This document shows positions 15,724 through 22,362 of a stretch of DNA of 38,766 nt, one piece after another. The stretch spans positions 1 through 38,766 of the forward strand of contig DAITVZ010000051.1 in the NCBI GenBank assembly GCA_036841525.1, given 5' to 3'. Made by a program: the position numbers and the translations under genes. The notes under the pieces were generated by a model. It was not told the DNA's origin and ran no database searches. It saw nothing but the letters and a program-made list of their open reading frames with translations. Source of the DNA: JAAYEA01 sp012689325 (lineage in GTDB: Bacteria > Chloroflexota > Anaerolineae > JAAYEA01). Within the stretch, counting starts at the first letter, position 1; every line of letters starts with the position of its first letter.

Positions 15724-17889
15724 CTATCTTGCTGCCAATATCGCGCAGGCGCGCGGGCCCAGGCGGTAGAGGTGCTGGCTCCATAGCTCGGCCTCCTCCC
15801 CGGCGGGGCGGAGGTCGTCCGGCGAGGCGAGGGAGGTATCCACCGCCCGGCGCCAGGCCCGGCCCTCCGGCGCGCTGGGGAGCTGGAAGGTCTCCTCCCG
15901 CAGCCCGGCGTTGAACATCAGGTAAAGGTCCGGGCCGCCCTCGTCGCCCAGGATATGGCAGGCCAGCCGGCGCTCCTGCGGGTCGTGCCAGTTGGGCACC
16001 GGGCCCTCGGGGCTGTGCCAGCGGATGTCGGCGTCGGTATAAAAGGCCTCGGCGCGGAGGACGGGATGGGCGCCTCGGAAGGCGATCAGCCCCTGCGTGA
16101 AGCGCTGGATGTCGGGGTACTGCTCCATCCGGCGCCAGTCGAGCCAACTGATCTCGTTGTCCTGGCAATAGGCGTTGTTGTTGCCGCGCTGGGTGCGGCG
16201 GAACTCGTCGCCGGCCAGCAGCATGGGCACGCCCCGGCTCACGAACAGCGTCACCAGCAGGTTCTTGATCTGCCGGGCCCGCACCCATTGGATGGCGGGG
16301 TTCTCCGTCTCGCCTTCCAGCCCATAGTTGTGGCTATAGTTCTCGTCCGAGCCGTCGCGGTTCTCTTCGCCGTTGGCCTCGTTGTGCTTGCGGTTGTAGG
16401 TCACCAGGTCGTGCAGGGTCAAGCCGTCGTGGCAGGTGATAAAGTTGATGCTGCTCTCCGGGCCCTTGCCGGAGCGCTGGTAGAGGTCCGAGCTGCCGCA
16501 GAGGCGGCTGGCCAGTTGGCCCACCATCCCCTCGTCGCCGCGCCAAAAGCGGCGCACATCGTCGCGGAAGCGGCCGTTCCATTCGGCCCAGCGCGCCTGG
16601 GAAAAGTTGCCGACCTGATAGGCCCCGGCGGCGTCCCAGGCCTCGGCGATGATCTTGACCTGGCGGAGGAGGGGGTCCTCGGCGATGTGCTCCAGCAGCG
16701 GGGGCTCGGGCAGGAGGTTGCCCTGGCTATCGCGCCCCAGCACCGAGGCCAGGTCGAAGCGAAAGCCGTCCACGTGCATCTCGACCACCCAATGCCGCAG
16801 CGCGCTCATGATCAGGTCGCGGACCACCGGGTGGTTGGCGTTCACCGAGTTGCCGGTGCCGGTATAGTCGCGGTAGCCGCGGCGGTCGTCGGCGAGCATG
16901 TAATAGATGCTGTTATCCAGGCCGCGGAAGGAGAGGGTGGGGCCCTCCTCGTTGCCCTCGGCGGTGTGGTTAAAGACCACGTCGAGGATCACCTCGATCC
17001 CGGCCCGGTGCAGCGCCTTGACCATCTCGCGGAACTCGAGCACCTGCTGGCCCGCGCCGCCGGTGCAAGCATAGGCCGCCTTGGGCGCGAAAAAGGCCAC
17101 GGGGCTATACCCCCAATAGTTCTTGAGCCGCTGACCGGTGAAGGGGTCGCGCAGGATCAGCTCGTTTGCGTTGAACTCTTGGACGGGCATCAGCTCCACG
17201 GCGGTGACGCCGAGGGAACGCAGGTAGGGGATCTTTTCCGTCAGGCCGCGGTAGGTTCCCGGGCAGCTCACCCCGGCGCTGGGGTGGATGGTGAGGCCGC
17301 GCACGTGGGCCTCATAGATCACCGTCTCGGACCAGGGGCGCTGCAGGGGGCGGTCGCCCTCCCAGGCAAAGCCGTTGTCGGTAAAGACGCATTTGGGCGT
17401 GACCGCCGCGTCGTCGCGCACGGAGAAGGAGAGGTCCCGCTCAGGCGAGGCGATGTCATAGCCGCGCGCCGGACCAAAGTCCCAGCCATCCAACCGGGTG
17501 ACGGAGGTGGCGTAGGGGTCCAGCAAGAGGCGATGGGGGTTGAAGCGGTGTCCCTCGCGGGGGCGATAGGGCCCCTCGGCGCGGTAGGCGTAGAGCTGGC
17601 CGGGCCGGACGCCCTGCACCCAGACGTGCCAGACGTCGCCGCTGCGGTGGCGGTCGGGTTCCAGCCGGATCGTGCGATAGGGCGACACATCCTGGGGCTG
17701 CTGGTAGAACTCCAGGATCAGGCAGGTGGCATGCCGGGAAAAGATGGCGAAATTGGCGCCATCGCCGGCGAGGTGGACGCCCAGCGGCAAAGGCCGCCCG
17801 GCGCGCACCTCGCCGGTCTCGGTGACGTTGCGGAGGTACTCGTCAAAGGCCGGCCCGGCCTCGGGCCGCGGCGTGCGTCCTAGCGACAT
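15724..17889 (-). CDS. glgX: glycogen debranching enzyme GlgX (GH13)
   Basis: A 721-residue GlgX/isoamylase-type debranching enzyme that hydrolyses alpha-1,6 branches of glycogen-derived limit dextrins. An N-terminal CBM48-like domain (GRPLPLGVHLAGDGANFAIFS) precedes a GH13 barrel with DVVFNHT, GFRFDLAS (nucleophile Asp), IIAEAWD (acid/base Glu) and FITCHDG (transition-state His-Asp). Length is typical. No Shine-Dalgarno sequence is seen before the ATG at 17889, and the 50-bp gap to the aldolase gene has no obvious promoter, so the true start could differ or translation may be leaderless or coupled. Other glycogen genes are not in this window. Confidence 0.9.
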   Translation of the reverse strand: MSLGRTPRPEAGPAFDEYLRNVTETGEVRAGRPLPLGVHLAGDGANFAIFSRHATCLILEFYQQPQDVSPYRTIRLEPDRHRSGDVWHVWVQGVRPGQLYAYRAEGPYRPREGHRFNPHRLLLDPYATSVTRLDGWDFGPARGYDIASPERDLSFSVRDDAAVTPKCVFTDNGFAWEGDRPLQRPWSETVIYEAHVRGLTIHPSAGVSCPGTYRGLTEKIPYLRSLGVTAVELMPVQEFNANELILRDPFTGQRLKNYWGYSPVAFFAPKAAYACTGGAGQQVLEFREMVKALHRAGIEVILDVVFNHTAEGNEEGPTLSFRGLDNSIYYMLADDRRGYRDYTGTGNSVNANHPVVRDLIMSALRHWVVEMHVDGFRFDLASVLGRDSQGNLLPEPPLLEHIAEDPLLRQVKIIAEAWDAAGAYQVGNFSQARWAEWNGRFRDDVRRFWRGDEGMVGQLASRLCGSSDLYQRSGKGPESSINFITCHDGLTLHDLVTYNRKHNEANGEENRDGSDENYSHNYGLEGETENPAIQWVRARQIKNLLVTLFVSRGVPMLLAGDEFRRTQRGNNNAYCQDNEISWLDWRRMEQYPDIQRFTQGLIAFRGAHPVLRAEAFYTDADIRWHSPEGPVPNWHDPQERRLACHILGDEGGPDLYLMFNAGLREETFQLPSAPEGRAWRRAVDTSLASPDDLRPAGEEAELWSQHLYRLGPRACAILAAR

Positions 17890-17939
17890 GGGCGCGCCCG
17901 CGCAGGCGTTGCGCTGAGGTTGCGTGGGGTGTAGGGCAC

Positions 17940-18839
17940 CTAGAGGAGACCTCCGTCGGCGAGAATCTGGCGCAGCGCGGCCTGGTCGGCCACGCTGGAG
18001 GGGAGCAGGGGCGAGCGCACCGCGCCGCCATAGTAGCCCAGCATGTCCAGCGCGGCCTTGAGCCCGGCCACGCCGTAGGTGGCGGTGATGGCCGTGTTCA
18101 CGGGGATCAGGCGCCGCTGCAGCTCGGCGGCCTCGTCCAGGCGGCGCGTCTCCCAGAGCCGCTGAATCTCGATGCATTGCCGCGGGGCGATGTTGGCCAG
18201 GGCCACCACGCCGCCCACCGCGCCCACCGCCAGCGCCGCATAGAGGAACCCCGCCGACCCGGCGAGCAGTTGAAAGCCGGGCGGGCAGAGCCGGATGATG
18301 TCGGCGATCTTGGTGATGTTTCCACCCGAGTCCTTGATGCCAATGATGTTGGGGTGCTGGGCGCAGCGGGCCACCGTCCCGGCGGCCATATCCACGTGGG
18401 TGAACTTGGGCACGTTGTAGAGGATGACCGGGATGGGCGAAGATTCGGCCACGGCGTGGTAATGGTGGACCAGCGCCGCGTCGGTCATCTTGTCGTCGTA
18501 ATAGTTGGGGGTGACGACGATGGCCGCATCGGCGCCCAGGCTGGCGGCCTGGCGCGTGAGGTGGATCGTCTCGCGGGTGGACTCGCAGGCCGTGCCGGCG
18601 ATCAGCAGCTTGCCCGCGGGGATGGCCTCGCGGGAGACCTCCAGGACGCGGAGCTTTTCCGCCTCGGTGAGGTAGGAGGCCTCGCCGTTGGAGCCGAGGA
18701 CCACATAACCGGCCAGGTCGGTGGCGTTCCAGCGGGCCAGGTTGGCGCGCAGGGCGTCATAGGCCACCTCCTCATCCGCCAGGAAGGGCGTGCAGATGGG
18801 GGGGAAAAGGCCGTGCAGGGAAATGCTGCTATTGGACAT
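17940..18839 (-). CDS. DapA-superfamily aldolase, 4-hydroxy-2-oxoglutarate aldolase-like
   Basis: A 299-residue class I aldolase/lyase of the DHDPS/N-acetylneuraminate lyase superfamily. The Schiff-base lysine is K169 in GIKDSGG and the catalytic Tyr is Y141 in LYNVP. The carboxylate-binding loop reads GSNGE (residues 49-53) instead of the GTTGE of true DapA. GSNGE, AGTACEST, PIPVILYNVP, LAGSAGFL, GAVGGVVALAN and GYYGG closely follow 4-hydroxy-2-oxoglutarate aldolase (HOGA), so a 2-keto-acid aldolase role is more likely than lysine biosynthesis. GGAGGTGAC precedes the ATG at 18839. The nitrilase-superfamily gene lies 17 bp upstream, so they are probably co-transcribed. Confidence 0.8.
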   Translation of the reverse strand: MSNSSISLHGLFPPICTPFLADEEVAYDALRANLARWNATDLAGYVVLGSNGEASYLTEAEKLRVLEVSREAIPAGKLLIAGTACESTRETIHLTRQAASLGADAAIVVTPNYYDDKMTDAALVHHYHAVAESSPIPVILYNVPKFTHVDMAAGTVARCAQHPNIIGIKDSGGNITKIADIIRLCPPGFQLLAGSAGFLYAALAVGAVGGVVALANIAPRQCIEIQRLWETRRLDEAAELQRRLIPVNTAITATYGVAGLKAALDMLGYYGGAVRSPLLPSSVADQAALRQILADGGLL

Positions 18840-18856
18840 GTCACCTCCGGGCGAAA

Positions 18857-19735
18857 TCAGTCCGTCCTTCGCGTCAGCGCGCCATAGACCTCGGGACGGC
18901 GGGTTTGCAGGTTGAAGCACTTGCCGCGGCGCGGCCGGGCCACCGCGTCGGCCTCCAGCGACACCACGATCATCTCTTCCGCGATGTCCAGGCTCTGCGA
19001 CTCGGCCACCACCGCGCCGGTGGGGTCGACGACCAGGCAGCCGCCGGCGTGGTTGGCCTCGACGCCCGTTAGCTCGAGCGCCGAGCGCCCGGCGTCGTTG
19101 CAGACGCCGACATAGACGCCGTTATCGTAGGCACGGCAGCCGTGGAGCATCCGCCACATCGCCTTGTTGCGCGCCACCGCTTGCTGCCGGGCGGCGAGGT
19201 CCTCCGGCCAGGCGCCAAAGCGCGCGGCGTGGGGGGCCAGCAGCAACTCTGCGCCGTCCACGGCCAGGCAGCGCGCCAGCTCGGGAAAGTGGTTGTCGTA
19301 GCAGATGATGATGCCGACGCGGGCGAAGGGCAGCTCAAAGACGGGCAGGCTGGTGCCGTGCCGAAAGTAGAAATACTCGTCGCCGGAGAGGTGGACCTTG
19401 CGCTGCTTGCCGATGTAACCCTCGGGCACGACGATGAACTGGGTATTGTAGTGGATGCCGCGGTCGTCCTCGGCGATGCCGGCGCAAATGGCGATGTCCA
19501 GCTCGCGGGCCACGCCCAAGAGGGCCTGGACGCAGTCGCCGTCGGGCACGGGCTCGGCCTCCCGCACCATGGCGGGATCGCCGGCGTGGCCGGTGAGGCC
19601 CAGCTCGGGCAGGCAGACGAGCTGCGCCCCTTGCTGGGCAGCCTGGCGGACCCAGCCGATGGTGCGCTCCAGGTTCTCGCGCTTGCGCCCCACCGGGCTA
19701 TCTTGTTGCACCAGAGCCAGCGTCAAGTCTTGCAC
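18857..19735 (-). CDS. carbon-nitrogen hydrolase (nitrilase superfamily)
   Basis: A 292-residue amidase of the nitrilase superfamily. The Glu-Lys-Cys triad is complete: E44 (CLPELGLTG), K113 (QRKVHL) and C145 (IICYDNHFPE). These enzymes hydrolyse C-N bonds of N-carbamoyl compounds, omega-amides or similar substrates. I place the start at the GTG at 19735, since GGGGAGG lies 5 bp before it; a GTG two codons upstream (19741) overlaps that ribosome-binding site. It is the first gene of the minus-strand block, divergent from the c-di-AMP receptor gene, and probably shares a transcript with the aldolase. Confidence 0.85.
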   Translation of the reverse strand: MQDLTLALVQQDSPVGRKRENLERTIGWVRQAAQQGAQLVCLPELGLTGHAGDPAMVREAEPVPDGDCVQALLGVARELDIAICAGIAEDDRGIHYNTQFIVVPEGYIGKQRKVHLSGDEYFYFRHGTSLPVFELPFARVGIIICYDNHFPELARCLAVDGAELLLAPHAARFGAWPEDLAARQQAVARNKAMWRMLHGCRAYDNGVYVGVCNDAGRSALELTGVEANHAGGCLVVDPTGAVVAESQSLDIAEEMIVVSLEADAVARPRRGKCFNLQTRRPEVYGALTRRTD

Positions 19736-19770
19736 GGTCACCTCCCCGCCCCGCGGCGATTCCGAGGCAC

Positions 19771-19798
19771 ATCATACCACCGAGTGGGCCAGAGCAAA
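19771..19798 (-). promoter_or_regulatory. possible promoter of the amidase/aldolase transcript
   Basis: Minus-strand TATGAT (19776-19771) lies about 36 bp from the GTG start, with a weak T-rich -35 (TTTGCT) 16 bp upstream. Confidence 0.4.
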
Positions 19799-19848
19799 AA
19801 CGGAGGCGAGCGGCAGCGCCGGCAATGGCGAAATTGCGAGGCGGCCCC

Positions 19849-19878
19849 TTGACGAAAATAGCATTATGCGGTTATAAT
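19849..19878 (+). promoter_or_regulatory. sigma70-type promoter of the c-di-AMP receptor gene
   Basis: TTGACG (19849-19854) and a perfect TATAAT (19873-19878), 18 bp apart, in an AT-rich island of otherwise GC-rich DNA. The predicted transcript would start about 40 bp before the GTG at 19926. Confidence 0.75.
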
Positions 19879-19925
19879 GGGAACATGCCGAGGGGGAATG
19901 CCACGCGGGATGCGGGAGGTGCCTA

Positions 19926-20234
19926 GTGAAGCTATTGATTGCTATCGTCCACCGGGACGATGCGGACCGGGTGATGGAGGGGCTGATGCGCGCGGGCCAT
20001 CGCGCGACGCGCATGAGCACGACCGGAGGCTTTTTGCACGAGGGCAACGCGACGATCTTTGTCGGCGCCGAAGCGGAAGACGTCCCCGAGATCCTCGAGG
20101 TTTTCAAGACGAATACCCAGGAGCACCGCCAGCGCGCCCCCGGCGTGTTGCGCATCCTCTCCGGCCAGCCCGAGGTCCGGATCGGGGCGGCCACCATCTT
20201 TGTGCTGGACCAGCATAGCTTCTGGCACTTTTAG
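19926..20234 (+). CDS. PII-like cyclic-di-AMP receptor family protein (DarA/PstA type)
   Basis: A 102-residue single-domain protein of the cyclic-di-AMP receptor family (PF06153), a PII-like trimer that binds c-di-AMP at subunit interfaces. It shows MKLLIAIVHRDDADRVMEGL, a STTGGFLHEGNATIFVG segment matching the conserved nucleotide-binding region, and a C-terminal strand IGAATIFVLDQ. Slightly shorter than Bacillus PstA/DarA (about 109 residues). The start is a GTG at 19926 with GGGAGG 7 bp upstream. It is monocistronic: its own promoter precedes it and hairpins follow it. Targets in any organism are poorly known. Confidence 0.85.
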   Translation: MKLLIAIVHRDDADRVMEGLMRAGHRATRMSTTGGFLHEGNATIFVGAEAEDVPEILEVFKTNTQEHRQRAPGVLRILSGQPEVRIGAATIFVLDQHSFWHF

Positions 20235-20298
20235 CCCGGCTGGCCGGGCTCGACCATTGGCGCGCACCATGCGCTGGCGTGGCGCGCGCTTTGTTTTT
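20233..20298 (+). terminator. tandem hairpins with U-tract after the c-di-AMP receptor gene
   Basis: AGCCCGGC/GCCGGGCT (20233-20250) overlaps the stop codon. It is followed by a 10-bp stem with one mismatch (20260-20269 with 20280-20289) running directly into TTTGTTTTT (20290-20298). The second hairpin is a good rho-independent terminator. Confidence 0.7.
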
Positions 20299-20311
20299 CC
20301 CGGCGGCCGAG

Positions 20312-20339
20312 TTGACATCCCGGCGGTTTCCGCTATCCT
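20312..20339 (+). promoter_or_regulatory. sigma70-type promoter of the thymidylate-synthase-like gene
   Basis: A perfect TTGACA (20312-20317) and TATCCT (20334-20339), 16 bp apart, 28 bp before the ATG at 20367. Confidence 0.65.
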
Positions 20340-20366
20340 ACCCGCAAGCTCGAACGGAGGCGACCG

Positions 20367-21224
20367 ATGAACGGCAATATCCCGGTGTTGATGGTGGAAG
20401 GGCAGGGGCTGGCGGAGGCCTGGGAGCGCTCGCTGGCGGCGCTGCACCAGGGCGGCTGCGACATCCTCACCGAGTACGACAAGCCCGGCGACCCGCCCAG
20501 CAAGGATTGCAGCATGACCATCGTCGTGCGCGATCCCCTGGCCGAGCCGATGATCCACCGGGACATCCCCGGCGGGCTGGAGGACCTGCAAGAGTACACG
20601 CTGGAGGTGCTGGACGGGATCAAGGACCACTGCGTGCGCGACGCCGCCGCCGATCCCACCGACACCCGCTGGGAGTACACCTATCACCAGCGGCTCTGCG
20701 CCTACGGCTTTCCCGGCGGGCCGATGATTGACCAGATCGAGCTGCTGGCGGCGAAACTGGCGCGCACGCCGCACTCCCGCCGCGCCCAGGCGATCACCTG
20801 GAAGGTCTGGGAGGACAACGATTGCTATGACCCCGCCTGCTTGCAGAGCGTCTGGTGCCGCGTGCTGCCGGACGAGACGGGCGCGTGGGTGTTGAACACC
20901 AACGTGCGCTTTCGCTCCAACGACGCCTACAAGGCCGCCTACATGAACATGTTCGCCCTGACCCAGCTCCAGGTGCGCATCGCGGCGCGTATCGCCGAGC
21001 GGGCGGGGCGGCCGGTGCGGCTGGGGCGCTATGTCCACCAGGCGGATAGCTACCACCTCTACGGCTCCTATTTCGCCGATTTCGAGCGGCGCTTTCTGCG
21101 GGCGCTGGAGATGCGCACCTTTGAGCAGCGAACCTTCCGCTACGAGGACGTGCGCGAGATCATGGAAGCGGCCATCCCCGCCATCCTGGTCAAGGCGGCG
21201 GCCATGGGCCGGAGCAACGCATAG
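20367..21224 (+). CDS. thymidylate-synthase-fold protein (ThyA-like)
   Basis: A 285-residue protein whose second half follows the thymidylate synthase pattern. It has paired arginines (SRRAQAITW), C158 in DPACLQSVW at the nucleophile position, FRSND (R183, S184, D186) at the phosphate-binding site, an Asn (YMNMF) at the pyrimidine-recognition position, and ADSYHLY (H230, Y232) matching the THLY motif. The His after the nucleophile is Leu, and the glycine-rich loop before the Asn is not conserved. It is shorter and more divergent than E. coli ThyA, like archaeal ThyA-type proteins. It may be the cell's thymidylate synthase or a related nucleotide-modifying enzyme. GGAGG precedes the ATG; it has its own promoter. 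Confidence 0.65.
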   Translation: MNGNIPVLMVEGQGLAEAWERSLAALHQGGCDILTEYDKPGDPPSKDCSMTIVVRDPLAEPMIHRDIPGGLEDLQEYTLEVLDGIKDHCVRDAAADPTDTRWEYTYHQRLCAYGFPGGPMIDQIELLAAKLARTPHSRRAQAITWKVWEDNDCYDPACLQSVWCRVLPDETGAWVLNTNVRFRSNDAYKAAYMNMFALTQLQVRIAARIAERAGRPVRLGRYVHQADSYHLYGSYFADFERRFLRALEMRTFEQRTFRYEDVREIMEAAIPAILVKAAAMGRSNA

Positions 21225-21231
21225 TAGGATA

Positions 21232-21300
21232 GGGACACGGATCGGACGGATTGCGCGGATCATAGGCTCCCGAATCCGTGCGATCTGTGGGAATCCGTGT
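21232..21300. repeat. intergenic palindromic element, copy D
   Basis: ACACGGAT (21235-21242) pairs with ATCCGTGT (21293-21300), and ACGGATT (21246-21252) with AATCCGT (21273-21279). It occupies the 94-bp spacer between the thymidylate-synthase-like and OYE genes and ends just before the OYE ribosome-binding site, so its folding could affect OYE expression. Confidence 0.75.
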
Positions 21301-21318
21301 ACCATTTTGGAGGCCAAG

Positions 21319-22362
21319 TTGACATACGACAAGCTGTTCGCGCCATACACCATCAAGTCGGTGACCATCAAGAACCGGATCACGCTCCCGCCGGTGGTGC
21401 GCTTTGGCTGGTCCGACGAGCGGGGCCTGGTCTCGGAGCGGCACCTGGCCCACTATGAGCGAATCGCGCGGGCCGGGACCGGGCTGATCATCGTCGAGGC
21501 GACGTGCGTGCTGCCGGACGCCAAGCTCTCCGATAACCAGCTCGGGCTGTGGGAGGACGGGCAGATCGCCGGCTTTCGGCGGCTGGCCGAGGCGTGCCAC
21601 GCCCACGGCGCCACGGTGCTGGTGCAGATCCACCACGCCGGCAACCGGCGCACCGCCGAGCGAAGCGTCACCAACCTGTCGCTGGAGGCCATGGCCGGGA
21701 TTCGCGAGGCGTTCGTGGCGGCGGCGCGGCGGGCCAAGGAGGCGGGGCTGGACGGCGTTGAGGTGCACGGCGCGCACGGCTACCTGCTGAGCCAGTTCCT
21801 CTCGCCGCTGGCCAACCGGCGCGACGACGCCTACGGCGGCGATCTGGACCGGCGGCTGCGCTTCGCCGGCGAGGTGGTGGAGGGCCTGCGGCCGCTGCCG
21901 GACGACCGCTTCATCCTGGGTTGCCGACTGGGCGTCAACGAGCCCGCGCTGGAGGACGGCCTCTATGCCGCCGAGCGCTTGACCCAGTTGGGCGTCGAGC
22001 TGCTGCACATCTCGAACGGGATCGGCGATGGCTCGTCGCCGCAGCCGCCGGAGGGGTTTCCCTACAACTGGCGGGTCTATGCCGCCGGGGAGGTCCGCAA
22101 GCGGACGGGTGTGCCGGTCATCGCCGTCTATGGCATCCTGACGCCGGAGCAGGCGGAGGACGTGCTGGAGGCCGGGCTGGCCGATTTCGTCGCCGTGGGG
22201 CGGGGGCAACTGGCCGATCCGGAATGGGCGCGCCATGCCGCTGAGGGCGCGGGGCAGGTGCGCTGCCTGGAATGCGGCCGCTGCAAGTGGTATAGCGATC
22301 CCGCCAAGTGCCCCGCCGGGCCGGTGCGGGAGTGGCTGGCGGGGGACAAGGGAGGGGCATGA
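21319..22362 (+). CDS. Old Yellow Enzyme family NADH:flavin oxidoreductase with C-terminal four-Cys motif
   Basis: A 347-residue FMN-binding TIM barrel of the OYE family. It starts YDKLFAPYTIKSVTIKNRI and has VQIHHAGNR, the substrate-binding H150 and H153 (VHGAHGYLLSQFLSP), a YGGDLDRRLRF segment and VAVGRGQLADPEW (phosphate of FMN). After the barrel it carries CLECGRC and a further Cys (C316, C319, C322, C331). This resembles the 4Fe-4S motif of 2,4-dienoyl-CoA reductase and trimethylamine dehydrogenase, but the protein ends there, without the FAD/NAD domains of those enzymes. The start is the TTG at 21319 with GGAGG 7 bp upstream. It overlaps the AOR gene in an ATGA, suggesting electrons pass between the two. 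Confidence 0.8.
   Translation: MTYDKLFAPYTIKSVTIKNRITLPPVVRFGWSDERGLVSERHLAHYERIARAGTGLIIVEATCVLPDAKLSDNQLGLWEDGQIAGFRRLAEACHAHGATVLVQIHHAGNRRTAERSVTNLSLEAMAGIREAFVAAARRAKEAGLDGVEVHGAHGYLLSQFLSPLANRRDDAYGGDLDRRLRFAGEVVEGLRPLPDDRFILGCRLGVNEPALEDGLYAAERLTQLGVELLHISNGIGDGSSPQPPEGFPYNWRVYAAGEVRKRTGVPVIAVYGILTPEQAEDVLEAGLADFVAVGRGQLADPEWARHAAEGAGQVRCLECGRCKWYSDPAKCPAGPVREWLAGDKGGA

Noticed and set aside
17940..18839. Assignment as DapA (lysine biosynthesis)
   Set aside because: GSNGE replaces GTTGE, and the AGTACEST, LAGSAGFL and GAVGGV segments follow 4-hydroxy-2-oxoglutarate aldolase more closely; the context is catabolic.
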